Positions 50,276-60,306 of a stretch of DNA of 64,000 nt are shown here, piece after piece. The first letter of the stretch is position 1. Every line of letters begins with the position of its first letter. Source of the stretch: Aquimarina sp. MAR_2010_214 (lineage in GTDB: Bacteria; Bacteroidota; Bacteroidia; Flavobacteriales; Flavobacteriaceae); the NCBI RefSeq assembly GCF_002846555.1, contig NZ_PJMS01000001.1:62001-126000 (forward strand). Direction: 5' to 3'. Under the pieces are notes generated by a model that was given only the letters and a program-made list of their open reading frames with translations, ran no database searches and had not been told where the DNA came from. The position numbers and the translations under genes were made by a program.

Positions 50276-50662
50276 ATGAACTTCTTAAAAGGAACAAAGA
50301 TTTATAGTATTATAACTGGCAGCTGTCCTGTATGCCAGAAAGAAAGCATGTATAAGGAATCCAACCCTTATAAATTAAGCCAGACTTTAAAAATGCAGGA
50401 ACGTTGTAGTCATTGTAACACCAAATACAAAATGGAGCCTTCTTTTTTTTATGGTGCTATGTATGTGAGTTACCCTGTAGGTATCGCTTTTGCCGTTGCA
50501 GCTTTTGTGATTAGCAATCTTATTTTTAAGCTAAATCTAGTGGCTACTTTTCTTATAATTGCCGGAACAATGATTGCTTTTTTGCCTGTTATTTTAAGAT
50601 TGTCCCGAAATATCTGGATTAACTTTTTTATGCACTACAAAAAAGAAAAACATTCATCGTAA
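50276..50662 (+). CDS. DUF983 zinc-ribbon membrane protein
   Basis: 128 residues. GSCPVCQK and ERCSHCNTKYK form a zinc ribbon, followed by two membrane helices (MYVSYPVGIAFAVAAFVISNLIF, VATFLIIAGTMIAFLPVIL). Function unknown. Convergent with the oxidoreductase gene, overlapping its end by 9 bp. Confidence 0.9.
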   Translation: MNFLKGTKIYSIITGSCPVCQKESMYKESNPYKLSQTLKMQERCSHCNTKYKMEPSFFYGAMYVSYPVGIAFAVAAFVISNLIFKLNLVATFLIIAGTMIAFLPVILRLSRNIWINFFMHYKKEKHSS

Positions 50663-51703
50663 GCTTTCATACCGTTTACAATCTATTTCCTTATCCAAAG
50701 AAATTCCTTTTTCTATATGGTTATATAACTCTTTTGCCATAGTAGGGGCCAAAAGTATACCTCTACTACCCATACCATTTAGAATATGCATATTAGCATA
50801 CCTGGTATGCGTTCCTATCAAAGGTCTTCGGTCCTTTACTGTAGGTCGTATTCCTGCTACCTGATCTACTACTTCGTAAGGTACTTTTAAAAACTTCTCC
50901 AGCTTTTTTTGTAACTCTTCTCTTGCAGTAACCGTTACTTCTGGAGATTTATCCTGATTGTTATATGTTGCTCCAACTTTGTATAAATCATCTCCCAGAG
51001 GAATAATAAATATTGAAGATTTTATCGTTTCCTGTAATTTAAGTGCTTCAGACTTAATAATAATATACTCCCCTTTATTACCGTATAGTGGTAAATCATT
51101 AAAAAACGGATTGTTTTTTACTCCAAAGCCTTCAGCAAATACGATATGTTTTGATTGTACTCCTTTGTATCGAATACACTCTTCTTCTATGATCAGTTTA
51201 TCATATTCAAAAGATTCATTGAGTAAAAAATCATGTTCTTTAAGGCGTTTTTCATAAGAAGACAGCATGGTATTAAGCTCAATTTTTCCTGTATAATTTA
51301 CTTTCCCATACTGAAACGGAATATCTAAAGCAGCATTCGTATTTCGAATTAATTCTGAAGAAAGGAACTTACATAAGATTGGTTTATCGCAAGCTTCAAA
51401 CCAATTATTTTGTTCTTCTACGGCATTAAATCGGCGTAATACCGGAAGCTCTGAAATTAATGGCTCATGAAGTTTGGCTTCTACATTTTTATATAATGAA
51501 ATTGCCGTATCGATCTGCTCTGATGCCTGCCAGGCCATCGTAAAACGTTTTAGAACAACAGGGTTAAAAATACCTCCAGCAACTCTTGAGGATTTTTGAG
51601 AAGCATCCTCATAAACCTTATATGATTTATTATTACTTTCTAATTGTTCTACAAAAGACAATCCTGATATCCCAAATCCTACAACAATATAATCTAACAT
51701 CAT
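50654..51703 (-). CDS. FAD-dependent oxidoreductase (D-amino-acid-oxidase family)
   Basis: 349 residues. The N-terminal dinucleotide fold LDYIVVGFGISGLSFVEQL begins at residue 3 (ATG 51703 or 51700). AGGIFNPVVLKRF, GNKGEYIIIK, GIRPTVKDRRPLIGTH and the C-terminal NGMGSRGILLAPTMAKEL match glycine/D-amino-acid-oxidase-type proteins. The substrate is unknown. A neighbour of gldN in related genomes. Confidence 0.88.
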   Translation of the reverse strand: MMLDYIVVGFGISGLSFVEQLESNNKSYKVYEDASQKSSRVAGGIFNPVVLKRFTMAWQASEQIDTAISLYKNVEAKLHEPLISELPVLRRFNAVEEQNNWFEACDKPILCKFLSSELIRNTNAALDIPFQYGKVNYTGKIELNTMLSSYEKRLKEHDFLLNESFEYDKLIIEEECIRYKGVQSKHIVFAEGFGVKNNPFFNDLPLYGNKGEYIIIKSEALKLQETIKSSIFIIPLGDDLYKVGATYNNQDKSPEVTVTAREELQKKLEKFLKVPYEVVDQVAGIRPTVKDRRPLIGTHTRYANMHILNGMGSRGILLAPTMAKELYNHIEKGISLDKEIDCKRYESLR

Positions 51704-51770
51704 TCAACCTTTTAATCTACCCACAGAAAAGATAAAATAGGGCACTATTATAATATATTCCAAAAATAAT

Positions 51771-51798
51771 AAAACGCCCAACTATAGTTGGGCGTTTT
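51771..51798. terminator. Perfect palindromic terminator after gldN
   Basis: AAAACGCCCAACTA followed directly by its inverse TAGTTGGGCGTTTT gives a very stable stem with A/T tracts on both sides, usable in both directions. It ends the gldKLMN transcript. Confidence 0.88.
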
Positions 51799-51829
51799 AT
51801 CTATTATTTATTGAAAAATATTGAAGTCA

Positions 51830-52720
51830 TTAATAGCTCCACATATCCATTTCAAAATTTCGAATACTTTCTTTAATCCTTTCACTTTCAAGAAGTTGCA
51901 TCAAAGCATTATCAATCACATAGTCCTTGATTTCGCGGTCACCTTGAATGTTATCTTCTTTATAAATCACAGAATTAAAGCGTCTTGCATTAAGAATATG
52001 ATCATATGTAAACGGCATAGATGTGTTTTTCCTATTAAATGCCATTGCATTATGAAATATTTCTCTAGCATCAGGATACCATATCCAGAATAATGCAACC
52101 ATATCTGGCTCATCATCATCGATAAAGTTAACATCGGGTGCTACAGGTGCTAATCCAAGCAATCTGTATCTTAATTCCCCTAGTCTCTTATCAAAATACC
52201 AATATCCTCTTATTTTATATTCTGAAATATCTGCAGAAGCAATATCTCGTCTATTAATGTATTGAGGATCTACTTCTTCTCCTGCATTATACTGTTCAAA
52301 CCCTAAATCTGTCGTGTCAATTTTAGACATTGTTGATTTAAGATCTTCAAAAGTACGTGTCTCAGTAAAATATGAATCTGAATAAATATTTTTGATTTTT
52401 CCGTTTTTGATATTCGTCACCAATACATCATACAAAGAACGACGATTAGCACCAATATTAAACGTATCAATAGGATAGTACAATGGGAAATTTATTCGCT
52501 CATCAAGGTCAATAGTTTCCCAAGTTGTTTTTGCCCACAATACATCACGTTTATCTACATATCCGTACTCTAAGGGACGATCATTGTCATATAAAATCTG
52601 TTCTTGAGTTTTCTTTCCTATCTCATCTGGATTGTTGGCATTTAAAACATTTGCCTGTCCGAAAGAAAGAGAAGAAATCAATAGACCAAAAACGGTTAAT
52701 ACAAAATTTCTCAAATTCAT
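51830..52720 (-). CDS. gldN: Gliding motility / type IX secretion protein GldN
   Basis: 296 residues with a signal peptide (FVLTVFGLLISSLSFGQ|A). LEYGYVDKRDVLWAKTTWETIDLDERINFPLYYP and YRLLGLAPVAPDVNF...ALFWIWYPDARE are highly conserved GldN/PorN stretches. It forms the periplasmic ring with GldK of the type IX secretion machine that exports adhesins such as the one at the left of this window. Last gene of gldKLMN. Confidence 0.95.
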   Translation of the reverse strand: MNLRNFVLTVFGLLISSLSFGQANVLNANNPDEIGKKTQEQILYDNDRPLEYGYVDKRDVLWAKTTWETIDLDERINFPLYYPIDTFNIGANRRSLYDVLVTNIKNGKIKNIYSDSYFTETRTFEDLKSTMSKIDTTDLGFEQYNAGEEVDPQYINRRDIASADISEYKIRGYWYFDKRLGELRYRLLGLAPVAPDVNFIDDDEPDMVALFWIWYPDAREIFHNAMAFNRKNTSMPFTYDHILNARRFNSVIYKEDNIQGDREIKDYVIDNALMQLLESERIKESIRNFEMDMWSY

Positions 52721-52739
52721 AACTATGTAAGTTTATTTT

Positions 52740-54287
52740 TTAATTCGTTAACTCAATAATAACCGGAGATATTTTTTTCAACTTATATCCAGAGCTATTA
52801 GCCAACCGTGCTTTTATATCAATAATCTGAACAGAAGAACCTCTTTTTGCTTTACGCAAAGCTGATTTTGCTTTAGAATTAAGTCTACCTCCAGGAACAC
52901 TTACTGTTGGCTGTCCTTCTACTTTAAATTTAAATCCAGTAACTTTTAATTTAATATCAAAGTCAAAATCTGGTAGAATCGCACCTACAGATGAAATTTC
53001 TAAGGCATTTCTTGCCATTTTGATTGCTCCATCTTCACCACGTACTGTTCCTACAGGTCTTGGTATACCTTTAATTCTAAATTTCTTACTATCACTTACT
53101 GTAGTACCATTTGCTAGTTTACCACTAACTTTGATACTAACTTCACGAGCTTTTACAGCAGTAACATTCATCATATATTTTCCTGCACCTCCAGCTTTTC
53201 TTAATCCAGGGGCAGAAGCATTTACAGCTGGTACACCAGGAATAGAAATTGTCATTGGGTTATTAACTCCACGATAGACCACATTCATCTTATCTGCAGA
53301 AATTACAGCAGAATTTGGTCTAGGGATAACAGTATATGTACTCTTAATATCAATAGGGATAATAGAATCTCCTTCTTTAAACTCAAGAACACCTTTGATC
53401 TCTCTTTCTCCAACATTTCCTGCTGGGAAATCTAACATGATTTGTCCATTCTGAACTTCTGTTTGCTCTTTACCATTAACCATTACTTTGGTTGGCTTAA
53501 GTGTAGCATCAAAACGTCCAAGAACAATTCTACCTTTAAATTTCTCTCCACTAAAGAAAGCAGTTTTATCTGCCACTACAATTGCTTCATAGTTACTAAA
53601 AGAAAGTTCAGAAGCTTGTTGCCCAGCTAATAAAGCTGAAAGCACTTTACTTTCTGTTGTTTTAACATCAGCTTGCATTTGAGTAAGCTTAGTTAAAGAA
53701 GCAACTAAAGGAAATCCTTCAAAACTATAATTTAACCATTTTTTATTTACTCCAGATCTGTCTTTTACATCACTAGTAGAAAAGGTTTTAATAACATCAT
53801 CAGCAACAGAAGCATCAACTTCTTTCACTTCTTTGATTGCTGCAGATACACCATCTCTATACTTTGCAATTTTATCTAAAAACTCCTGAGCTCCAGCAGT
53901 AACTTTACCACCTTCAAAAAACTTTTGATCTAACCTATCTGGTCTATCCATAGTTTCATAATCAGTAGGATCATCTCTATCGTCAACCAATTCGGCTTTA
54001 AGTTGATCTAGATATGCATTAAACTCATTAGATAAAAGACTAATTTGATCAGCTTTTTCTTTTAATGGGGTATATTTTTCTGGCTGTTCTGAAACCTTTT
54101 CGGCCAGACCTGCCATAAATCCAGTATTTCGTTGGGTAGCTAACTCATTTGATTCTGTCAATTTTTCTGACATCAAACCAAACGCAGTTAATACTTCTTT
54201 TGACATATTTAATGCCATCATCGCGATGAAAACCAAGTACATCAGGTTAATCATCTTCTGCCTTGGGGATAATTTTCCTCCTGCCAT
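52740..54287 (-). CDS. gldM: Gliding motility / type IX secretion protein GldM
   Basis: 515 residues. An N-terminal single membrane helix (MAGGKLSPRQKMINLMYLVFIAMMALNMSKEVL) is followed by the periplasmic multi-domain shaft (PNSAVISADKMNVVYRGVNNPMTISIPGVP; FRIKGIPRPVGTVRG). GldM and GldL form the proton-driven motor; the GldM shaft passes the peptidoglycan to the GldKN ring. Normal length. Confidence 0.96.
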   Translation of the reverse strand: MAGGKLSPRQKMINLMYLVFIAMMALNMSKEVLTAFGLMSEKLTESNELATQRNTGFMAGLAEKVSEQPEKYTPLKEKADQISLLSNEFNAYLDQLKAELVDDRDDPTDYETMDRPDRLDQKFFEGGKVTAGAQEFLDKIAKYRDGVSAAIKEVKEVDASVADDVIKTFSTSDVKDRSGVNKKWLNYSFEGFPLVASLTKLTQMQADVKTTESKVLSALLAGQQASELSFSNYEAIVVADKTAFFSGEKFKGRIVLGRFDATLKPTKVMVNGKEQTEVQNGQIMLDFPAGNVGEREIKGVLEFKEGDSIIPIDIKSTYTVIPRPNSAVISADKMNVVYRGVNNPMTISIPGVPAVNASAPGLRKAGGAGKYMMNVTAVKAREVSIKVSGKLANGTTVSDSKKFRIKGIPRPVGTVRGEDGAIKMARNALEISSVGAILPDFDFDIKLKVTGFKFKVEGQPTVSVPGGRLNSKAKSALRKAKRGSSVQIIDIKARLANSSGYKLKKISPVIIELTN

Positions 54288-54338
54288 ATTCTTCTTAGAT
54301 TTTGGTAGTTATTATACTATATCTTAATTAATAAAATG

Positions 54339-54965
54339 TTAACTTCTGTTCATTGCAGTTAACATACCACCATATACTCCATTTAGAGAAGAAAGGTTAC
54401 TAGTAAGGCTCTCCATCTGGTTTTTAAGCTTATCTGCATTATCAGCTATAGCCTGGTTAGCTTCAGCCTGACGCGAAGAAGATTCTAACTGAACTTTATA
54501 TAAGCTATTTAAAGACTCAAGATGCGACGCTGCACTTGCCATCTCTTCGCTATATTTTCTAGTTCCTGCAATAGCATCTGTTGTAGGACCAAGGTTTCTT
54601 GCTGCTCCTTCGAAATTACGGATACTATCACCAAGACTGCTCATAAGGCCAGTATCAAGTCTAGCTTCTTTAAGCATGTCATCTAATTTTTTAGATAATA
54701 ATCCTTCTGGAGTTTCTTTCTCTTTTTTATCTTTTTTGTTCCCTCCTGCTAATTCAGGATATACTAGAGACCAATCTAGATCGCTGTCTACTGGTTCGAA
54801 TGCAGAAACAGTAAATACTAATGCTTCAGTAATCAAACCAATGATAAGCATTTCATTACCAAATGTCCAGTGCATAATTTTAAAAAGTGCACCTAATATT
54901 ACAACGGCTGCTCCCAGACCGTAGACCATGTTCATTAATTTTTTGCTTGCTTTTGAATTTGCCAT
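54339..54965 (-). CDS. gldL: Gliding motility / type IX secretion motor protein GldL
   Basis: 208 residues. Two N-terminal transmembrane helices (KKLMNMVYGLGAAVVILGALFKIMHW; NEMLIIGLITEALVFTVSAFEP) include the Lys and Glu/His of the proton path. The cytoplasmic tail is helical and repetitive. It partners GldM. Confidence 0.95.
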   Translation of the reverse strand: MANSKASKKLMNMVYGLGAAVVILGALFKIMHWTFGNEMLIIGLITEALVFTVSAFEPVDSDLDWSLVYPELAGGNKKDKKEKETPEGLLSKKLDDMLKEARLDTGLMSSLGDSIRNFEGAARNLGPTTDAIAGTRKYSEEMASAASHLESLNSLYKVQLESSSRQAEANQAIADNADKLKNQMESLTSNLSSLNGVYGGMLTAMNRS

Positions 54966-55041
54966 AATAAATTTGTTTTTTTTTTTAAATCTTAAGTTTT
55001 AAAAAAGGGTTAGTAATTAAGTTGATAGAAAATTTTGGGAC

Positions 55042-56415
55042 TTAGTTTTGATTCTGAGTATTAGCTTCTCCAGTCGATTCAGTACCCATATAGTCCTGAA
55101 CTGTTCTAAATCCGATAAAACTCCTCGCAGAATCTGCGTATTCGTAATCTCTGGTACTTACCTGTAGGAAGTAAGCAACATCTTTCCAGGATCCTCCACG
55201 TACAACTTTACGTTTATTTTCATCATCATTGACATTTGGGTTCATTGATGACACATACTCGTAAGCTGCGGGATCATAGGATGACTGTACCCACTCAGAA
55301 ACATTACCGGCCATATTGTATAGGTTATAATCATTAGGGTCGAATGTTTTGGCTTCTACAGTATATAAAAAGTTATCTGCTGCGTAGTTTCCTCTAAGAG
55401 GCTTAAAGTTTGCTAAGAAGCAACCTCTGTCATTTAACGCATATGGGCCTCCCCATGGATACGTAGCTGACTCTAGGCCTCCTCTAGCGGCATACTCCCA
55501 TTCTGCTTCTGTAGGCAGTCTGAAGTAATTCACGAATTCTTTACCTTTTTTCTTTTGAAAGGTGTTTTTTTCAATAGTTCTCCAACGACAGAAGGCTCTA
55601 GCTTGTTCCCAAGAAACACCTACTACCGGGTAGTCATCGTATGCACTATGCCAAAAATAATCATTATGCATAGGCTCATTATATGAATAATTAAAATCCT
55701 TGATCCAAACTGTAGTATCAGGATATACTTTTATAACTTCTTCTTTTACAAAATCTTTTCTTCCACCTTTTCTAGCACGTGCCGCGGCTTGGATATCCAT
55801 CCATGTAAATCTGAATTCGAATTTACTTACATCTAATGTACGTCTACCGTTATAAGATTCTTCTAGAGGAATATACATAGTATCCATAACTTCGGCATAA
55901 AACTCATCGGGATAATCTTCGATATCCCATTCGATATCCATATCTTTATTAAGTCTTCGACCTTCGTAGCCAGTTTCACCTGTACCACTATAGTTATCGT
56001 ACATATATTTTTCGTAGACAGACATGTTCTCGGTATCAGCATCTAGGAATGCAAATTCTCCAATACCATCATCTCCTGGGGCTTTGCCTAATTCATCAGC
56101 CATTATCGCAAGTCTCATTCTAATAACAGAATCGCGAACCCAAGTTACAAATTGCCTATACTCGCTATTGGTAATTTCGGTTTCATCCATGTAGAAAGAA
56201 CGAACCGTAACCATTCTTGTAGGGGCATTTGCAAGTGCTGCTTTATCATCGTCCGACTTACCCATAATGAACGAACCTCCGGGGATGAGGGCCATACCAT
56301 ATGGTTTCTGCGGGTGCCATTTTTTTCCTTGTGCTCCTACCAGTTCTCCTCGGCTTCCACCACCACAACTGTAGAGCATTGCTAAAATAGCAAAGAGTGA
56401 TACAAATTTCTTCAT
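55042..56415 (-). CDS. gldK: Gliding motility lipoprotein GldK
   Basis: 457 residues. A lipoprotein signal (ILAMLYSC|GGG) precedes a formylglycine-enzyme-like fold: MALIPGGSFIMGKSDDD, FYMDETEITNSEYRQF, PVVGVSWEQARAFCRWR, LPTEAEWEYAARGG, NMAGNVSEWV and RGGSW. The catalytic cysteines of real FGE are absent, as usual for GldK. Outer-membrane ring component with GldN. First gene of gldKLMN. Confidence 0.96.
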   Translation of the reverse strand: MKKFVSLFAILAMLYSCGGGSRGELVGAQGKKWHPQKPYGMALIPGGSFIMGKSDDDKAALANAPTRMVTVRSFYMDETEITNSEYRQFVTWVRDSVIRMRLAIMADELGKAPGDDGIGEFAFLDADTENMSVYEKYMYDNYSGTGETGYEGRRLNKDMDIEWDIEDYPDEFYAEVMDTMYIPLEESYNGRRTLDVSKFEFRFTWMDIQAAARARKGGRKDFVKEEVIKVYPDTTVWIKDFNYSYNEPMHNDYFWHSAYDDYPVVGVSWEQARAFCRWRTIEKNTFQKKKGKEFVNYFRLPTEAEWEYAARGGLESATYPWGGPYALNDRGCFLANFKPLRGNYAADNFLYTVEAKTFDPNDYNLYNMAGNVSEWVQSSYDPAAYEYVSSMNPNVNDDENKRKVVRGGSWKDVAYFLQVSTRDYEYADSARSFIGFRTVQDYMGTESTGEANTQNQN

Positions 56416-56453
56416 AACGTGTTTTAGGTTAAGATCTTCTAGATTTAAGGACG

Positions 56454-56484
56454 TAAACCTATTTATTTATTTCCAGAAAAACAA
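56454..56484 (-). promoter_or_regulatory. Promoter of gldKLMN
   Basis: On the minus strand TTG (56484-56482) and TAGGTTTA (56461-56454) with a 20-base gap approximate the Bacteroidota -33/-7 boxes, 38 bp before the gldK ATG. Confidence 0.5.
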
Positions 56485-56525
56485 TTTTTTTCTAAAAAAA
56501 ACCTTAAATCGACCTAATAAAAATG

Positions 56526-57689
56526 TTAAACTTCGTTTTTTTGTTTTGCCTTATACCATCTTTCAGGTATTTCTTGATTACAAGCTCGCTCATAATCGCT
56601 GTACGTGCAAGGTAATAACGTATGTCTTTTCAATTTATTATTACCAGACGAAATAAATGGTATTTCTATCCACCATCTTCCGGTCATAACGCTTTTATAA
56701 AAAGACAAAATTTCGTCTTCTATCGGCACATTATAATGTAGTGTACTTTTTAAATTTTTAATATTAACTTCGTTAGACCTGTAATTGATTCCTTCTACAA
56801 AATACCATATCATCTGAGCAATCAACAAGGATGTAGTTTCTTCATTTTTGAAATTTTTAAATTCATAAATTCCAAAACTTTTTACCTTATCACTAATCCC
56901 TGCATATCTAGAAATTGCGCAAATTTCACGACCATCAAAACCATTGGGAGAAGCAGTAAATCCGCTTAAACTTGTAGAATTCACAACTCCCAAATCCACA
57001 GAAACAATATCAGCATCTCGCATAATTGGCTCTACAATAGTCACATCTGAAATAACTTCTCCCAAACGATACGCATCAAAATATAATTTCTCTATCAGAT
57101 CTATTTCTTCTTGAGCATTAAAATATGTTTGATATCCTATATTACTATAGTTAAACAAATTATAAGGTTGTTCTACAATAATTTTACCAACAAATGAAGT
57201 ATTCGTTATAGGCTTAGAAGAATTCCCTAAATCAAATTTACTATCCACATTAACCAAATTTACCATTCGCTCTAAAATGTCAAATGATCTGTATTGTGCA
57301 TAAACTAAATCTTGACTACCTCCTATAATGATTGGAATAATATTTTTTACCAATAACGCAGACAGAATCTCCTGTACCAAATAATACGTATCACTAACTT
57401 CATTCCCCGGAGCAACATCTCCTAGATCTACTATATTAGTACTCCAGTTTCCGGGATAAAGCTCGTATAATGATTTACGAATAGTATCAAAACTCAAGCT
57501 TTCTCCTAAAAAATTGATGTCATTTCTATTTTCCCGAATACCGAGAATAGCAACATCTATTTTTTCCAGATCTGGCACTCCATCAGCTGTCGTATGAATT
57601 TTAATTTGATTTCCTAATGCCTGTTCAGAAAGCAACTTAGTATGGGCGGCAACTAAATCACTAACTGGTATAAGAAATTCGAAAGACAT
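56526..57689 (-). CDS. Arginase/formimidoylglutamase-fold protein with degenerate metal site
   Basis: 387 residues of the ureohydrolase fold, often labelled formimidoylglutamase. The metal motifs are changed: GGDHS is GGSQDLVYAQ, DAHxD is VDSKFDLG, and the Asp-x-Asp pair is VSVDLGVVN. Most ligands are lost, so a binuclear Mn centre is unlikely. It sits between topA (8 bp) and gldK, the usual place in this class, which suggests a conserved non-enzymatic role linked to that locus. Compare the intact agmatinase at 19408. Confidence 0.85.
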   Translation of the reverse strand: MSFEFLIPVSDLVAAHTKLLSEQALGNQIKIHTTADGVPDLEKIDVAILGIRENRNDINFLGESLSFDTIRKSLYELYPGNWSTNIVDLGDVAPGNEVSDTYYLVQEILSALLVKNIIPIIIGGSQDLVYAQYRSFDILERMVNLVNVDSKFDLGNSSKPITNTSFVGKIIVEQPYNLFNYSNIGYQTYFNAQEEIDLIEKLYFDAYRLGEVISDVTIVEPIMRDADIVSVDLGVVNSTSLSGFTASPNGFDGREICAISRYAGISDKVKSFGIYEFKNFKNEETTSLLIAQMIWYFVEGINYRSNEVNIKNLKSTLHYNVPIEDEILSFYKSVMTGRWWIEIPFISSGNNKLKRHTLLPCTYSDYERACNQEIPERWYKAKQKNEV

Positions 57690-57697
57690 ATTTTGGT

Positions 57698-60199
57698 TTA
57701 TTTCTTTTTAGTGGTCTTTTTTGTAGTTTTCTTTTTTGCTGCAGTTTTTTTCTTGGGAGCATTTTTCTCTATCAGATCTTTTACTTTATCCAGCGTTAAC
57801 TTTGAAGCATCAACAGTCTTAGGTAGTTCGATTTTAACTTTACCTTTTATAATATTACTGCGACCCCATCTAGCTTTTTCAACTCGAATTCCTTCTTCTT
57901 CCCAATTATGAATTACCTTATCAATTTCTTTTTGTTTCTTTTCTTCAATAAGAGTTACGATATCGTTATCAGATAAATTATCAAAATCATATTTCTTATT
58001 TACATTGATAAACATTCCGTTCCATTTAATAAAAGGACCAAATCGACCTTTACCTTTTTGAACAGGAAGATTCTCATAAGTATAAATAGGAGCATCAGCT
58101 TTTTCTTTAGCATCGATTAACTCAATAGCTCTATCCAAAGAAGTACTTAACGGGTCTTCTCCTTTTTCTAAGGAAACAAATTTTTCACCAAAACGCACAT
58201 AAGGTCCAAAACGACCATTATTAACCACAATAGTTTCTCCTTTATATTCACCAAGTTCTTTTGGCAACTGAAACAGATCCATTGCTTCTTCAAAAGTAAC
58301 ACTACTTAATGTTTGGCCTGGTGCCAAACTAGCAAATCTTGGTTTATCCTCATCATCGGCAGTACCAATCTGAACCATTGGTCCAAATTTACCTAATCGC
58401 ACACTAACCACTTTGCCCGTAGCTGGATCTTCTCCAAGAATACGTTCTCCTACTTCGCGCTCTGCATTCTGTGACACATCCTCTACTCTAGGATGAAATT
58501 CTTGATAAAATTCCTTCATCACATGAGTCCAATCTTCTTGCCCCTCTGCTATTTCATCAAAATCCTGTTCTACTTTTGCCGTAAAATTATAATCAAGAAT
58601 CGAAGCAAAATGATTTACCAAAAAGTCATTTACCACCATCCCAACATCGGTTGGAATTAATTTCCCTTTATCACTACCTACTTTCTCAGATAATTTTTTC
58701 TCATTCACAGCATCTCCCGATAGAATCATTTGAATATAATCACGAACCTCTCCTTCTTTAGATCCTTTTTCTACATAATTCCTATTTTGAATAGTAGAAA
58801 TCGTAGGTGCATATGTTGACGGTCTTCCTATACCTAGCTCTTCTAATTTTTTAACCAGTGAGGCTTCTGTATATCGACCTGGCGCTCTTGTAAATCTTTC
58901 TGTTGCTGAAATGTAATTATTAAACAGGCTTTCTTGCACTTTCATTGCAGGAAGGATTCCTTCTTGCTCTTCATCCTCATCATCGTTACCTTCTAAATAC
59001 ACCTTTAGGAAACCTTCAAACTTTATAACCTCACCATTGGCAGCAAATTGTTCTTTATGTGTATTAGCTTCAATCCTCACATTAGTTCTTTCTAATCTAG
59101 CATCACTCATTTGCGAAGCAATAGCTCGTTTCCAGATCAATTCGTATAAACGTTGTTGATCGTAATCTACATTTACACTATGTCTTGAAAAATCTGTAGG
59201 ACGTATCGCTTCGTGAGCTTCTTGTGCTCCTTTTGATTTTCCTTTATATTGTCTAGGATTACTATACTCATTACCATAGGCCGAATCAATTTCTGCCTTT
59301 GCTCCATTTTGAGCTTCTGTAGATAGATTAACACTATCTGTTCTCATATATGTGATTAAACCCGCTTCATATAATCGTTGCGCCATCGTCATTGTCTTAC
59401 TCACAGAGAAGTACAACTTCCTCGAAGCCTCTTGCTGCAAAGTTGATGTTGTAAATGGCGGAGCTGGTGATTTTTTTGCTGGTTTTGTAGAAAGATCAGC
59501 TACCTTAAACGATGCCCCTAGGTTTTTTTGTAAAAATGCTTCAGCCTCTTCTTTTGTTTTAAAATTCTTAGGAAGCTTAGCCTTAAAAGATTTGCCAGCT
59601 TGATTAGAAAACTCTGCATCAATTCTATAGGATGCTTCTGGTTTAAAACCTAAAATATCACGTTCACGCTCTACTATCAATCGCACTGAAACTGATTGCA
59701 CTCTTCCTGCAGATAATCCTCCTTTTACCTTTCTCCATAATACCGGAGAAAGCTCATACCCTACCAAACGATCCAAAACACGCCTAGCTTGTTGCGCATT
59801 TACAAGATTATAATCGATAGAGCGAGGGTTTTCTATTGCTTTAAGAATAGCATTTTTAGTAATCTCATGAAAAACGATACGACGTGTCCTGTCTTTATCT
59901 AATTTAAGCGTCTCTGCAAGGTGCCATGCAATGGCTTCTCCTTCTCGATCCTCATCACTTGCCAACCATACCATATCAGCATTCTTAGAAAGATTCTTCA
60001 GCTTTTTTACGACATCCTTCTTATCTTTGGAGACGATATATTTGGGTTTAAAATCCCCTTCAACATCAACCCCTAATTCTTTGGAAGGTAAATCTGCAAT
60101 ATGCCCAAAACTGGATGCAACTGTATAATCTTTCCCAAGAAACTTTTCTATTGTTTTGGCCTTAGCAGGCGACTCCACAATCACTAAATTCTTAGCCAT
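57698..60199 (-). CDS. topA: DNA topoisomerase I (type IA)
   Basis: 833 residues. The Toprim domain starts at LVIVESPAKAKTIEKFLG with DEDREGEAIAWH, and the active tyrosine lies in GLITYMRTDSVNLS. VGRIGRPSTYAPTI-like GIGRPSTYAPTIS and C-terminal repeated GPFIKWN/GRFGPYVRFG modules follow, and a Lys-rich tail (KKKTAAKKKTTKKTTKKK) ends it. It relaxes negative supercoils. Confidence 0.97.
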   Translation of the reverse strand: MAKNLVIVESPAKAKTIEKFLGKDYTVASSFGHIADLPSKELGVDVEGDFKPKYIVSKDKKDVVKKLKNLSKNADMVWLASDEDREGEAIAWHLAETLKLDKDRTRRIVFHEITKNAILKAIENPRSIDYNLVNAQQARRVLDRLVGYELSPVLWRKVKGGLSAGRVQSVSVRLIVERERDILGFKPEASYRIDAEFSNQAGKSFKAKLPKNFKTKEEAEAFLQKNLGASFKVADLSTKPAKKSPAPPFTTSTLQQEASRKLYFSVSKTMTMAQRLYEAGLITYMRTDSVNLSTEAQNGAKAEIDSAYGNEYSNPRQYKGKSKGAQEAHEAIRPTDFSRHSVNVDYDQQRLYELIWKRAIASQMSDARLERTNVRIEANTHKEQFAANGEVIKFEGFLKVYLEGNDDEDEEQEGILPAMKVQESLFNNYISATERFTRAPGRYTEASLVKKLEELGIGRPSTYAPTISTIQNRNYVEKGSKEGEVRDYIQMILSGDAVNEKKLSEKVGSDKGKLIPTDVGMVVNDFLVNHFASILDYNFTAKVEQDFDEIAEGQEDWTHVMKEFYQEFHPRVEDVSQNAEREVGERILGEDPATGKVVSVRLGKFGPMVQIGTADDEDKPRFASLAPGQTLSSVTFEEAMDLFQLPKELGEYKGETIVVNNGRFGPYVRFGEKFVSLEKGEDPLSTSLDRAIELIDAKEKADAPIYTYENLPVQKGKGRFGPFIKWNGMFINVNKKYDFDNLSDNDIVTLIEEKKQKEIDKVIHNWEEEGIRVEKARWGRSNIIKGKVKIELPKTVDASKLTLDKVKDLIEKNAPKKKTAAKKKTTKKTTKKK

Positions 60200-60219
60200 A
60201 GTCCTTTAATTTCTGACGA

Positions 60220-60227
60220 CAAAAGTA
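60220..60227 (-). promoter_or_regulatory. -7 element of topA
   Basis: TACTTTTG on the minus strand, 20 bp before the ATG, fits TAnnTTTG. The -33 partner is less clear. Confidence 0.45.
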
Positions 60228-60276
60228 TATCAATTTTTTGATATCAAGATTCTTTATCAAAAAATTAGTTTAAAAA

Positions 60277-60299
60277 AAACCTGCCGATCAGCAGGTTTC
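60277..60299 (-). terminator. Terminator of the membrane-protein gene
   Basis: AAACCTGC / GCAGGTTT stem, followed on the minus strand by a run of eight T. It lies 7 bp past the gene's stop codon. Confidence 0.82.
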
Positions 60300-60306
60300 T
60301 TATTTT

